Source of the DNA: Paraburkholderia sp.
Lineage (GTDB): Bacteria > Pseudomonadota > Gammaproteobacteria > Burkholderiales > Burkholderiaceae
NCBI RefSeq assembly: GCF_004298475.1
Contig: NZ_SCRP01000032.1
Coordinates: forward strand, 124,001-188,000
Direction of reading: 5' to 3'
Length of the DNA: 64,000 bases
Made by a program: the position numbers and the translations under genes. Below, piece after piece: positions 23,204 to 31,708 of this stretch; within the stretch, counting starts at the first letter, position 1, and the number at the start of each line of letters is the position of its first letter. The notes below the pieces were generated by a model that was not told the origin of the DNA, did no database searches, and saw only the letters and a list, made by a program, of their open reading frames with translations.

Positions 23204-24268
23204 TCAACCGGCGGCGACACAGCGCAGTGCCTGACGGCCAACGCCTTCGATGAGTGCGGTATACGCGTCGACGTAATTGCGCGCCATGGTATGCGACGTG
23301 AAACGGCGGTCGAACTGTGCGCGAATGGCTTTGCGAGAAAGCGATTCGATTTTATCGAGTGCCGCCACTGCGCCTTGCACGTCCTCGACAATAAAGCCGG
23401 TCACGCCCGGATCGATCACTTCGGGCACTGATCCGCGATTGAAAGCAATCACAGGCGTACCGCAAGCCATCGCTTCGATCATGACGAGCCCGAACGGCTC
23501 GGACCAGTCAATCGGAAATAGCAGCGCTTTCGCGCCGGACAGGAAGGCCGGCTTTTGCGACTCGTCGATTTCACCGATGAATTCGACGTGCGCCTGCGAA
23601 AGCAGCGGCTCGATTTCGGCCTTGAAATAGTCCTGATCCACCTTGTCGACCTTGGCCGCGATCTTCAGCGGCAGGCCGCTTTGCGCCGCAATCCGGATCG
23701 CGGTGTCCACGCGCTTTTCCGGGCAGATGCGGCCGAGAAACGCCAGATATTGCGGCTCGCGGCCGGTTTGCGGCGTGAGCAGGCCGGCGGGCAGGCCGTG
23801 GTAGATCGTGCCCTGCCAGTTGGCCTGCCGGAGCGGCTGGCGCTGCGAATCCGAGATCGAGATCACCGGCGTGTCCGCGAACGTGTTGAACACCGGCTGC
23901 AGCTCGGGCAGGTCGAGGCGGCCGTGCAGCGTCGTGACGAACGGCGTGTCGAGCGTCGAAAAAAGCGGAAACGGCAGATAGTCGAGGTGAAAGTGCAGCA
24001 CGTCGAACTCGTGGGCGACGCGGCGCACGCGCTCGAGCAGCACCATGTGCGGCGCGAGAGCGTCGCGGATCGTCGGATCGAGCCGCAGCGCACGCGGCCA
24101 GGCCGGTTCGAGCTTCGCGGCGGTGACCGAATCGCCGCTCGCGAACAGCGTCACGTCGTGGCCCAGGTCGACGAGCGCTTCTGTCAGGTAGGACACGACG
24201 CGCTCGGTGCCGCCGTAGAGTTTCGGCGGGACCGCTTCGTAAAGCGGCGCAATCTGTGCGATTCGCAT
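23204..24268 (-). CDS. Glycosyltransferase family 4 protein
   Basis: This 354-residue GT-B enzyme has an N-terminal Rossmann half beginning MRIAQIAPLYEAVPPKLYGG (the GGTERVV loop binds the donor phosphate). The C-terminal half carries YLAFLGRICPEKRVDTAIR and the EX7E motif EPFGLVMIE. I start it at the ATG at 24268, nine bases after GGAG; the in-frame ATGs at 24274 and 24289 fit the ribosome site less well. It resembles retaining transferases acting on small molecules or exopolysaccharide. It is isolated from the fliC glycosylation genes and divergent from flhDC. Substrate unknown. Confidence 0.9.
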   Translation of the reverse strand: MRIAQIAPLYEAVPPKLYGGTERVVSYLTEALVDLGHDVTLFASGDSVTAAKLEPAWPRALRLDPTIRDALAPHMVLLERVRRVAHEFDVLHFHLDYLPFPLFSTLDTPFVTTLHGRLDLPELQPVFNTFADTPVISISDSQRQPLRQANWQGTIYHGLPAGLLTPQTGREPQYLAFLGRICPEKRVDTAIRIAAQSGLPLKIAAKVDKVDQDYFKAEIEPLLSQAHVEFIGEIDESQKPAFLSGAKALLFPIDWSEPFGLVMIEAMACGTPVIAFNRGSVPEVIDPGVTGFIVEDVQGAVAALDKIESLSRKAIRAQFDRRFTSHTMARNYVDAYTALIEGVGRQALRCVAAG

Positions 24269-24412
24269 GGGCATGTTCTCCGTGTGCATAGGCCGGGGCG
24301 ACGCTACGGGTGAAGGCGAAGGCAGCGCGGACGCTGCGGTATCGGGTTATCCCTGAGGCCGATTATGGGGATGTGGCTCACCGATACGAGTCCTTTTGCA
24401 ATCGCTTAACGT

Positions 24413-24432
24413 TGTAACAGCGATCTGTTACA
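24413..24432. promoter_or_regulatory. Palindromic operator-like site upstream of flhDC
   Basis: TGTAACAG-CGAT-CTGTTACA has perfect 8-bp arms around a 4-base centre. It lies about 130-150 bases upstream of the TATAAT box and a similar distance before the divergent glycosyltransferase start. The regulator is unknown. Confidence 0.6.
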
Positions 24433-24538
24433 GCGGGCGGGTACAGCAGCGCGACGCGATTCGCAATCCCTATGCCAGCCACACGCCAGCCATCCGCCAG
24501 CCATCCGCCACGACCGGTCCGCACGGGAGATCGGCAAA

Positions 24539-24569
24539 TTTGAGCTACAGCAAGGAAACGTCCTATAAT
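24539..24569 (+). promoter_or_regulatory. Candidate sigma-70 promoter of flhDC
   Basis: TATAAT at 24564-24569 is a perfect -10. TTGAGC at 24539-24544 is a fair -35, but the spacer is 19 bases, so an activator may be needed. The predicted start near 24576 leaves about 280 nt of leader. Confidence 0.55.
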
Positions 24570-24856
24570 TCGCACTCCCTGCAGCACACGCCTCGCGCAT
24601 CACCGATGCAGCGCACATGGGCGCACGCCCGTCTCGCCTTCCCATTCCCCTGTTGTCAGAAAAATTCCTACGCGATTACGCGGCAATGTCTCGCAGATCG
24701 TCGCGGCATTCGTCCAATATCCAAAGCTGCACGGCCTCGCCACAATTGCCCGTTCAATTTATATGAGCCGTTCAGCCAGCTTTTACGGAAGTGAACGGGC
24801 AAACGTTTTACGTAGGCCTGACCAGCCGAATCGATACGAATCCCGGGGGGGAATCC

Positions 24857-25171
24857 ATGGGCGCGACGAACAACGAGATGCTCAGTGAGATCAAGGACGT
24901 GAACCTGTCGTACCTGTTGCTGGCGCAACGCCTGCTGCGCGAGGACAAGCCGGCCGGCATGTTCCGCATGGGCATTTCCGAGCAGGTCGCCGACGTGCTC
25001 GCCGGTCTTTCGATGGCGCAAACCGTGCGGCTCGCCGCGTCGAACCAGATGCTCTGCCGCTTCCGGTTCGACGACCACACCATCCTCGGCACGCTCGCCG
25101 ACAAGGGCAAGTCGGCTCACACTCACTCCGCCATCCTGATGGCGGGCCAGGCGGTCGCCCAGATCGGCTGA
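24857..25171 (+). CDS. flhD: Flagellar transcriptional activator FlhD
   Basis: This 104-residue protein is one half of the FlhD4C2 master regulator that activates class 2 flagellar promoters with sigma-70. The body matches the family: LSEIKDVNLSYLLLAQRLLREDK, EQVADVLAGLSMAQTVRLAASNQMLCRFRF. I start it at the ATG at 24857 (MGATNNEML), preceded by a G-run; an in-frame ATG at 24791 would add 22 atypical residues. flhC follows after 107 bases. The Cys in QMLCRF corresponds to the conserved Cys of FlhD. Confidence 0.95.
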   Translation: MGATNNEMLSEIKDVNLSYLLLAQRLLREDKPAGMFRMGISEQVADVLAGLSMAQTVRLAASNQMLCRFRFDDHTILGTLADKGKSAHTHSAILMAGQAVAQIG

Positions 25172-25278
25172 GTCTGCCTGTGGCCCGCCGCGCCGCCCGC
25201 GAGGGCCTGGCGCGGCGTTTCGCCGCGGCCGGCCTGGCGGCTGGCGTGACGGCTCATTCCCGTATTCATCGGGCCTCT

Positions 25279-25899
25279 ATGGCGACCAAGAGCGTGGTAC
25301 TCGAGGTCAGGGAGATCGCGCTCGCGATCGAGCTGATCGAACTCGGCGCGCGGCTGCAGGTGCTCGAAGCGGAGACTTCGCTCTCTCGCGACCGCTTGAT
25401 CCGTCTCTACAAAGAAGTGAAGGGCGAATCGCCGCCCAAGGGCATGCTGCCGTTCTCGACCGACTGGTTCATGACGTGGCAGCCCAACGTCCATTCGTCG
25501 CTGTTTCACGGCACGTACCGGTTCATCGTCCGCGAAACGCGCTGTGAGCCGATTCACGCAATCGTGAAAAGTTACCGGCTCTATCTCGAACACATGCGCC
25601 TCCAGGAAGAGGCGCCCGTGCTCAGTCTCACGCGCGCGTGGACGCTCGTGCGCTACTTCTCGTCGGGGCTCTTGCAGGCGAGCCCGTGCTGCCGTTGCGG
25701 CGGCCGCTTCGTCGCGCATGCGCACGATCCGCAGCGCGGCTACGTCTGCGGACTGTGCCAGCCGCCTTCGCGTGCGGGCCGAACGCGCCGCGTGTCCGGC
25801 GCAGGCGCTGCCAATACCACGGGCGCCACGGGCACCACGGGCACCACGGGCAGTGCATCCGGCGCGTCCGGCAAGAACGGCGCAGCGACCTTGAACTGA
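25279..25899 (+). CDS. flhC: Flagellar transcriptional activator FlhC
   Basis: This 206-residue protein is the DNA-contacting subunit of FlhD4C2. It starts MATKSVVLEVREIALAIELI as in other beta-proteobacteria, has the LSRDRLIRLYKEV helix-turn-helix-like region, and keeps the zinc cluster as C137-x2-C140 and C157-x2-C160 (CCRCGG and VCGLC). The ATG at 25279 is chosen over a start at 25180 because the extra 33 residues are Arg/Ala-rich and unlike FlhC. The C-terminal 30 residues after the zinc site are a low-complexity Thr/Gly tail encoded by a 9-bp tandem repeat. Confidence 0.95.
   Translation: MATKSVVLEVREIALAIELIELGARLQVLEAETSLSRDRLIRLYKEVKGESPPKGMLPFSTDWFMTWQPNVHSSLFHGTYRFIVRETRCEPIHAIVKSYRLYLEHMRLQEEAPVLSLTRAWTLVRYFSSGLLQASPCCRCGGRFVAHAHDPQRGYVCGLCQPPSRAGRTRRVSGAGAANTTGATGTTGTTGSASGASGKNGAATLN
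25816..25851. repeat. 9-bp tandem repeat in the flhC tail
   Basis: Four copies of ACCACGGGC (one copy GCCACGGGC) in frame encode the TTG-type tail of FlhC. Copy changes keep the reading frame. Confidence 0.85.
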
Positions 25900-25996
25900 C
25901 CGGCGCGGACAGGCGTTTCAGCCCCTGAACGACTGGCGCCGAGACCCGTCCCCGAAATCAGCGGCGGTGTGTCGCTGTCCTGCACTCGGCCAATCC

Positions 25997-26023
25997 CAAA
26001 GTTTTTCCCATCCATGCCGTAAA
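25997..26023 (+). promoter_or_regulatory. Sigma-28 promoter of motA-motB-che
   Basis: CAAAGTTT (25997-26004), an 11-base spacer and GCCGTAAA (26016-26023) match the sigma-28 consensus at 7/8 and 6/8 with exact spacing. The predicted start near 26030 is about 50 nt before the preferred motA start. Confidence 0.75.
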
Positions 26024-26082
26024 CCAGCTAAGGACGCGGGCCGATGGCGGTACGCGGCACATTCTCTAGTGAGGATCCGGCT

Positions 26083-26943
26083 GTGCTGATTTTCGTGGGA
26101 ACACTCGTAACGATCCTGTCCGTCTTCGGCGGCTATGTATTGGAGGGTGGCCATCTTGCGGCCATGATGCAGCCCATGGAGCTGCTCATGATCGGCGGTG
26201 CGGGCATCGGCGCTTTCGTCCTCGGCAACGGCATCAAGACGATCAAGTCGACCGTACGCGTCATTCCGGCGCTCTTCAAGGGCTCGAAGTACAACAAGGA
26301 CGTCTATATGGAGCTGCTCGCGCTGCTCTACGTCCTGCTCGCCAAGGCGCGCAAGGAAGGCACCCTGACCCTCGAAGCGGACATCGACGAGCCGCTGAAA
26401 AGCCCGATCTTCACGCAATATCCGCGCGTTCTCGCGGATCCGCACGTGATCGAATTCGTCACCGACTACCTGCGTCTGATGGTCGGCGGCAACATGAATG
26501 CTTTCGAAATCGAAAGCCTTATGGACGAGGAAATCGAAACCCACCACGCCGAAGGCGCGGCGCCTGCCAACGCGCTCGCCAAGACGGGCGACGCGATGCC
26601 GGCGTTCGGCATCGTCGCCGCGGTGATGGGCGTGGTGCACACGATGGCGTCCGCGGACCGCCCGCCCGCCGTGCTCGGCGAGATGATCGCCCAGGCGCTG
26701 GTCGGCACCTTCCTCGGCATTCTGCTTTCGTACGGCCTGATCGGGCCGCTCGCGAGCCTCGCCGAACAGCGCGTGACCGAGTCCACCAAGATGTTCCAGT
26801 GCATCAAGGTGACGATCCTCGCGAGCCTGAACGGCTACGCGCCTGCCATCGCCGTGGAATTCGGCCGCAAGGTGCTGTTCTCGACCGAGCGTCCGTCGTT
26901 CTCGGAACTCGAAGATCACGTGCGCCGCGTGAAGGCGAAGTAA
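26083..26943 (+). CDS. motA: Flagellar motor stator protein MotA
   Basis: This 286-residue inner-membrane protein forms the proton-driven stator with MotB. It has four membrane segments; the first is LIFVGTLVTILSVFGGYVLEGG and the last pair includes MPAFGIVAAVMGVVHTM and VGTFLGILLSYGLIGPLA. The prolines of the ion path and a charged cytoplasmic loop (residues about 70-150) are present. I choose the GTG at 26083, with GAGG at 8 bases, because MotA proteins begin at this point and the sigma-28 promoter ends close to the alternative ATG at 26044, which would give 299 residues. motB follows after 33 bases. Confidence 0.94.
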   Translation: MLIFVGTLVTILSVFGGYVLEGGHLAAMMQPMELLMIGGAGIGAFVLGNGIKTIKSTVRVIPALFKGSKYNKDVYMELLALLYVLLAKARKEGTLTLEADIDEPLKSPIFTQYPRVLADPHVIEFVTDYLRLMVGGNMNAFEIESLMDEEIETHHAEGAAPANALAKTGDAMPAFGIVAAVMGVVHTMASADRPPAVLGEMIAQALVGTFLGILLSYGLIGPLASLAEQRVTESTKMFQCIKVTILASLNGYAPAIAVEFGRKVLFSTERPSFSELEDHVRRVKAK

Positions 26944-26976
26944 GGCAGACGGGATGAACGAGCAAGGAAGCGCACG

Positions 26977-28164
26977 ATGAGCAAGGACAAGGATCGCACG
27001 ATCGTCGTGAAGCGCGTCGCGCCCGCGCGCCACGGCCATCACGGCGGGGCGTGGAAGCTCGCCTATGCGGACTTCATGACCGCGATGATGGCGTTCTTCC
27101 TGCTGATGTGGCTGTTGAGCTCGGTGACCACGAAGGAGTTGCGCGGCATTGCCGAATACTTCAACCAGCCGTTGAAGGTTGCGCTCTGGGGCGGCGACCG
27201 CAGCGCCGAGGATTCGAGCATCCTCAAGGGCGGCGGCCGCGACATCTCGACCGACAAGCAAGGCGTCATGCGCCAGAGCGAAGGCCAGACGCTGCAATCG
27301 GAGCGCACCTCGGTGCGCTTTAACGATGAAGAAGCGTCGAAGCAGCAGCAAGGCTCGCTCGAGCGCCGCGAACAGGAGCGCCTGCACGATCTGCAGGTCA
27401 AGCTGATGGCCGCGATCAAGGCGAATCCGGTGCTGCGCCAGTACCGGCAGCAGATCCGCATCGACTCGACGCTCACCGGCCTGCGCATCGAAATCGTCGA
27501 TACGCAGAAGCGGCCGATGTTCGCGACCGCGCGCGACGTGGTCGAGCCGTACATGCGCGACATCCTGCTCGCGATCGGCAAGACGCTCAACGACGTGCCG
27601 AACCGCATCGTTGTCCAGGGCCACACCGACGCCGTGCCGTACGCGGGCGGCGAGAAGGGCTACAGCAACTGGGAGCTTTCGGCGGACCGCGCGAACGCGT
27701 CGCGCCGCGAACTGGTGGCGGGCGGCCTCGACGACGGCAAGGTGCTGCGCGTGATCGGCCTCGCTTCCACGCAGAACCTGAACAAGGCCGATCCGCTCGA
27801 TCCGGAGAACCGGCGCATCAGCATCATCGTGCTCAACAAGAAGTCGGAAGATGCGCTGATGCACGACGACACGACGGCGACGCCGCTGTCCGACGACGCT
27901 GCGCGTTCCGGCCAGCCGCTTCTGCCGGGAGTCATGCTTCATCCGGCGGCCGGGCAGGCGGCGCCGGTGCGGATCAAGCCCGCGATGAAGGTCGCCGGGA
28001 TGCCGGCGCCGACCGTAGGGACAACCGCGGGGACAACCGCGGGGACAACCGCGGGGACAACCGCAGGGACGACCGTGGCGGCAACTGCAGGAACGACTGC
28101 GGCGGCAACCGCAGGGACAACGGCAACGACAGCGCCGGGTGCGGCGCAGCCGCCCGCCCGATGA
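26977..28164 (+). CDS. motB: Flagellar motor stator protein MotB
   Basis: This 395-residue protein has one N-terminal membrane helix with the proton-carrying D32 (YADFMTAMMAFFLLMWLLSS), a plug/linker region, and a C-terminal OmpA-like peptidoglycan-binding domain (VQGHTDAVPYAGG followed by NWELSADRANASRREL). MotB anchors the stator to the cell wall. It is longer than the usual 300-340 residues because of a Thr/Ala/Gly tail (about residues 345-395) encoded largely by a 12-bp tandem repeat. It is in an operon with motA and the chemotaxis genes. Confidence 0.95.
   Translation: MSKDKDRTIVVKRVAPARHGHHGGAWKLAYADFMTAMMAFFLLMWLLSSVTTKELRGIAEYFNQPLKVALWGGDRSAEDSSILKGGGRDISTDKQGVMRQSEGQTLQSERTSVRFNDEEASKQQQGSLERREQERLHDLQVKLMAAIKANPVLRQYRQQIRIDSTLTGLRIEIVDTQKRPMFATARDVVEPYMRDILLAIGKTLNDVPNRIVVQGHTDAVPYAGGEKGYSNWELSADRANASRRELVAGGLDDGKVLRVIGLASTQNLNKADPLDPENRRISIIVLNKKSEDALMHDDTTATPLSDDAARSGQPLLPGVMLHPAAGQAAPVRIKPAMKVAGMPAPTVGTTAGTTAGTTAGTTAGTTVAATAGTTAAATAGTTATTAPGAAQPPAR
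28018..28077. repeat. 12-bp tandem repeat at the 3' end of motB
   Basis: Five consecutive copies of GGGACAACCGCG, with changes only in the fourth and fifth copies, then degenerate continuation to about 28130. It encodes repeated GTTA in the periplasmic tail of MotB. Confidence 0.9.
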
Positions 28165-28201
28165 AGCATTCGGGCCTGGGTATAGCGCGAGCGAGAAACC
28201 G

Positions 28202-28576
28202 ATGATCAGAAACATTCTGGCGATCGACGATTCGGCATCCATGCGGGAGATCCTGCGGGCGGCGCTCGGCCAGGCGGGCTATGAAGTGACGCTCGCGACG
28301 GACGGCGACGAAGGGCTCGAGCACGCGCTCGCGCAGCACTTCGACCTCGTGCTGAGCGACCTGCACATGCCGCGCGTGAGCGGCCTCGAACTGGTCCGCA
28401 AGCTGCGCGCGAACCCCTCGTATTTCGAAACGCCGATTCTCATTCTCACGACCGAATCGGATCAGACCTTCAAGACAGCCTTGCGCGATGCCGGTGCGAC
28501 GGGCTGGCTGGAAAAACCGGTGGATCCGGATCTGCTCCTCGATCTTGCGAGCGCGCTCTGCGAGGCGCAGGCATAA
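28202..28576 (+). CDS. CheY-like single-domain response regulator (first copy)
   Basis: This 124-residue receiver domain has acidic pair D9-D10, phospho-acceptor D53 in LVLSDLHMP, the T83/T84 switch position in ILILTTES and K105 in WLEKPVDP. There is no output domain. It lies between motB and cheA, where beta-proteobacterial che operons carry a first CheY (cheY1); a second cheY lies near cheZ. The ATG at 28202 is the natural start (MIRNILAIDDSASM). It may be a phosphate sink or an alternative CheA target; motor binding is not shown. Confidence 0.9.
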   Translation: MIRNILAIDDSASMREILRAALGQAGYEVTLATDGDEGLEHALAQHFDLVLSDLHMPRVSGLELVRKLRANPSYFETPILILTTESDQTFKTALRDAGATGWLEKPVDPDLLLDLASALCEAQA

Positions 28577-28640
28577 GGCGCATCGCACGAGACAGCGGCA
28601 ACGGCAACCCCCAACAAGTACATATCGCGGTGAATCAGGC

Positions 28641-30941
28641 ATGACACTCGACATCACTCAGTTCTATCAGACGTTCTTCGATGAAGCTGACGAGCTGCTC
28701 GCACAGATGGAGCAGCTGCTGCTGAACCTGAATGTCGCCCAGCCCGATCCCGAGGATCTCGCCGCGATCTTTCGCGCGGCACATTCGATCAAGGGCGGCG
28801 CGGCGACGTTCGGCTTCACCGCGCTCACCGAAACGACGCACATTCTCGAATCGCTGCTCGACCGCGCGCGCAACAACGAACTCGTGCTGCGCAAGGACAT
28901 GATCGACACGTTCCTCGAAACGAAGGACGTGCTCTCGGGCCAGCTCGCCGACTACCGCGCGAGCGCCGAGCCCGATGCGGCGGCGGCTGCCGCCGTGCGC
29001 GCGAAGCTCGAACGGCTCTACGCGGAAAGCCGCGGCGCGGCTCCTGCGCCCGCGCCCGCAGCGCCTGCAGCGCCTGCTGCCGCTCCCGCGCCTGCTGCAC
29101 CTGCCGCTGCGCCTGCCGCACCCGCTGCGGCAGCACCCGCCGCACCGGCTGCATCGGTAAACGGCGCGCCCGAGCACGTCGTCGATGAAGCGATGACCGC
29201 AAGCGGCGCAACCGCCACAAGCGGCGGCGGCGCGGAGAACGGCCCGCATCTGCGCATCACCTTGCGCCGTGTCGATGCGAAGGATCAGGAGCTGCTCGCC
29301 GAAGAACTCGGCAACCTTGGCCGCGTGGTCGCGCAGGTGAAGACCGGCGACGACATCACGCTCTGGCTCGAAACCGAGGTGTCCTCGGACGACATCATCG
29401 CCGTGTGCTGTTTCGTGATCGACGATAGCCAGATCTCGATCGGACGCGGCGCGGCGCCCCAGGGCGAAGCCGCACCGGCTGCCGCTGTCGCACAGCCCGA
29501 GGCCGTGGCCGAAGCCGCAGCGCCCGTCGCGGCACCGGCCGCAGCGAGCGCGCCCGCAACGGCGCTGGCTGCGCCCGTGGCGCCTGAAGCACAAGTCGCG
29601 CAAGCCGCGCCTGCCGCAGCGCCTGCTCATCCCGCTCATCCCGATCACGAAGCCGCGTCGGCCCAGCCAGGCGCGGCGCATGCCCACGAGGCCGAGCGCA
29701 AGCAGCGCCCGGCCGCCGCCGCCGCATCGGCGGAGGGCAGCTCGATTCGCGTGGGCGTCGAGAAAGTCGACCAGCTCATCAACCTCGTCGGCGAACTCGT
29801 CATCACCCAGGCGATGCTCGCCGAAACGGCCAATGCGTTCGACCCGGCGCTGCACGACCGGCTCTTCAACGGCATGGCGCAGCTCGAACGCAACGCGCGC
29901 GATCTGCAGGAAGCGGTGATGTCGATCCGCATGATGCCGATGGACTACGTGTTCAGCCGCTTCCCGCGTCTCGTGCGCGACCTCGCGGCCAAGCTCGGCA
30001 AGGACGTGGAACTCGTGACGTTCGGTCAGGCGACCGAACTCGACAAGAGCCTGATCGAGCGCATCATCGATCCGCTCACGCACCTCGTGCGCAACTCGCT
30101 CGACCACGGCATCGAAACGGTGGAAGCGCGCCGCGCCGCGGGCAAGGACGCGACCGGCCAGCTCGTGCTGTCCGCCGCGCATCACGGCGGCAACATCGTG
30201 ATCGAGGTCAGCGACGACGGCGCGGGCCTGCGCCGCGACAAGATTCTCGCCAAGGCGATCAAGCAGGGCATGTCGGTCAGCGAAACGATGCCGGACGAAG
30301 AGGTCTGGAATCTCATCTTCGCGCCGGGCTTCTCGACCGCCGAACAGGTTACCGACGTGTCGGGCCGCGGCGTCGGCATGGACGTCGTGAAGCGCAACAT
30401 CCAGGCGATGGGCGGTCACGTCGAAATCACGTCGTACGCGGGCAAGGGCACGACGACGCGCATCGTGCTGCCGCTCACGCTGGCGATTCTCGACGGCATG
30501 TCGGTCAAGGTCGGCAGCGAGATCTTCATTCTGCCGCTGAACTTCGTGATGGAGTCGCTGCAGCCGCGCCTCGAAGACATCTACACGGTGACGAACGGCG
30601 ACCGCGTCGTGCGCGTGCGCGGCGAATACCTGCCGCTGGTTGCGCTTCATCAGGTGTTCAACGTGGAAGGCGCGCGCACCGAGCCGACGCAGGGCATCGT
30701 GACGATCATGGAAACCGAAGGACGCCGCTTCGCGATGCTGATCGACGAACTCGTCGGCCAGCAGCAGGTGGTGGTGAAGAACCTCGAGACGAATTACCGC
30801 AAGGTGCACGGCATTTCCGCGGCGACGATTCTCGGTGACGGCAGCGTCGCGCTGATCGTCGACGTGGCGGCGCTCAATCGCGAAACGCGGTTGAGCCACG
30901 GCGCGGGGCAGGCCGCGGGCGCATTCGCCGAATTTGCCTGA
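28641..30941 (+). CDS. cheA: Chemotaxis histidine kinase CheA
   Basis: This 766-residue cytoplasmic kinase phosphorylates CheY and CheB in response to receptor signals. The HPt domain has phospho-His H48 ([11 protein letters not shown]). A long Ala/Pro linker follows (about residues 130-180), then a P2-like CheY/CheB-docking region ([21 protein letters not shown]), a second Ala-rich linker, the dimerisation helices ([20 protein letters not shown]), the HATPase domain with N-box [12 protein letters not shown] and G-boxes ([20 protein letters not shown]), and a CheW-like C-terminal domain. The ATG at 28641 starts at the first HPt helix. Confidence 0.96.
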   Translation: MTLDITQFYQTFFDEADELLAQMEQLLLNLNVAQPDPEDLAAIFRAAHSIKGGAATFGFTALTETTHILESLLDRARNNELVLRKDMIDTFLETKDVLSGQLADYRASAEPDAAAAAAVRAKLERLYAESRGAAPAPAPAAPAAPAAAPAPAAPAAAPAAPAAAAPAAPAASVNGAPEHVVDEAMTASGATATSGGGAENGPHLRITLRRVDAKDQELLAEELGNLGRVVAQVKTGDDITLWLETEVSSDDIIAVCCFVIDDSQISIGRGAAPQGEAAPAAAVAQPEAVAEAAAPVAAPAAASAPATALAAPVAPEAQVAQAAPAAAPAHPAHPDHEAASAQPGAAHAHEAERKQRPAAAAASAEGSSIRVGVEKVDQLINLVGELVITQAMLAETANAFDPALHDRLFNGMAQLERNARDLQEAVMSIRMMPMDYVFSRFPRLVRDLAAKLGKDVELVTFGQATELDKSLIERIIDPLTHLVRNSLDHGIETVEARRAAGKDATGQLVLSAAHHGGNIVIEVSDDGAGLRRDKILAKAIKQGMSVSETMPDEEVWNLIFAPGFSTAEQVTDVSGRGVGMDVVKRNIQAMGGHVEITSYAGKGTTTRIVLPLTLAILDGMSVKVGSEIFILPLNFVMESLQPRLEDIYTVTNGDRVVRVRGEYLPLVALHQVFNVEGARTEPTQGIVTIMETEGRRFAMLIDELVGQQQVVVKNLETNYRKVHGISAATILGDGSVALIVDVAALNRETRLSHGAGQAAGAFAEFA

Positions 30942-30997
30942 CCGCTTGCGCTTCAGACTTACTTTCGCAACCCAATTCAAACTGTTCAGGGGCTAAC

Positions 30998-31549
30998 GTG
31001 GCAGAAGTCCAACCCATCAATGGCAACGGCGGCAACGGCGGCAACGGCGCAGGCGGAGCCCTCGCACACCGGCGCGACGCGCAGCAGGCCGAAGCAGGCG
31101 GTCAGGAATTCCTCGTCTTCACGCTCGGCGCGGAAGAGTACGGCATCGACATCCTCAAGGTGCAGGAGATCCGCGGCTACGACAGCGTGACGCGCATCGC
31201 CAATGCGCCCGAATTCATCAAGGGCGTCATCAACCTGCGCGGCATCATCGTCCCGATCGTGGACATGCGCATCAAGTTCCATCTGGGCCGCGTCGAATAC
31301 GACCACCAGACGGTCGTCATCATCCTGAACGTCGCGCATCGCGTCGTCGGCATGGTCGTGGACGGCGTGTCCGACGTGCTCACGCTGCAGCAGGACCAGA
31401 TCATGCCAGCGCCGGAATTCGGCGCGACGCTCACCACCGAATTCCTCACGGGCCTCGGCACGGTGGACGGCCGCATGCTGATCCTGATGGACATCGAAAA
31501 GCTGATGACGAGCCGCGAAATGGCGCTGATCGAGGCGCTCGCCAGGTAG
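30998..31549 (+). CDS. cheW: Chemotaxis coupling protein CheW
   Basis: This 183-residue SH3-like adaptor links receptors to CheA. The core runs from about residue 35 ([23 protein letters not shown]) through [13 protein letters not shown] and [13 protein letters not shown] to the C-terminal helix. The N-terminus has a Gly/Asn-rich extension (NGNGGNGGNGAGG) absent from most CheW proteins. The start is a GTG with CAGGGG upstream. It lies 56 bases after cheA. Confidence 0.96.
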   Translation: MAEVQPINGNGGNGGNGAGGALAHRRDAQQAEAGGQEFLVFTLGAEEYGIDILKVQEIRGYDSVTRIANAPEFIKGVINLRGIIVPIVDMRIKFHLGRVEYDHQTVVIILNVAHRVVGMVVDGVSDVLTLQQDQIMPAPEFGATLTTEFLTGLGTVDGRMLILMDIEKLMTSREMALIEALAR

Positions 31550-31572
31550 GCGCGGCGGATCCGTATCGGGGG

Positions 31573-31589
31573 AGCCCACGATGTGGGCT
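31573..31589. other. Short hairpin between cheW and the receptor gene
   Basis: AGCCCAC (31573-31579) pairs perfectly with GTGGGCT (31583-31589) across a GAT loop. Without a T-run it is more likely an mRNA processing or stability element than a terminator. Confidence 0.45.
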
Positions 31590-31708
31590 GGCGCGAAAGA
31601 GCAGCAAGCCGCCGAAAAGAGCGGCAAGCTGCCCTTTGTTTGGCGCGCTGCAAACAACGATTTGTGCGACGCTCACTGAACCTTTCGCACAGCACAGGAG
31701 CCATTGAG

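Larger units (their letters stand above)
24269..24856 (+). other. Long flhDC upstream regulatory region
   Basis: This stretch of about 590 bases has no credible gene. It holds a 20-bp palindrome (24413-24432), a perfect TATAAT box (24564-24569) and then a leader of about 280 nt before flhD. Master-operon promoters in other bacteria integrate many regulators and have long leaders, so this is the expected place for control of motility. Confidence 0.65.

Noticed and set aside
26020..26047. TAAA-N16-GCCGATGG before motA as sigma-28 promoter
   Set aside because: It overlaps the better site at 25997-26023, with spacing one base off and a weaker -35.
28635..30980. 781-residue open frame antisense to cheA
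   Set aside because: Arg/Gly-rich composition and exact opposition to a complete cheA show it is an effect of GC-rich third codon positions; no ribosome site or family resemblance.
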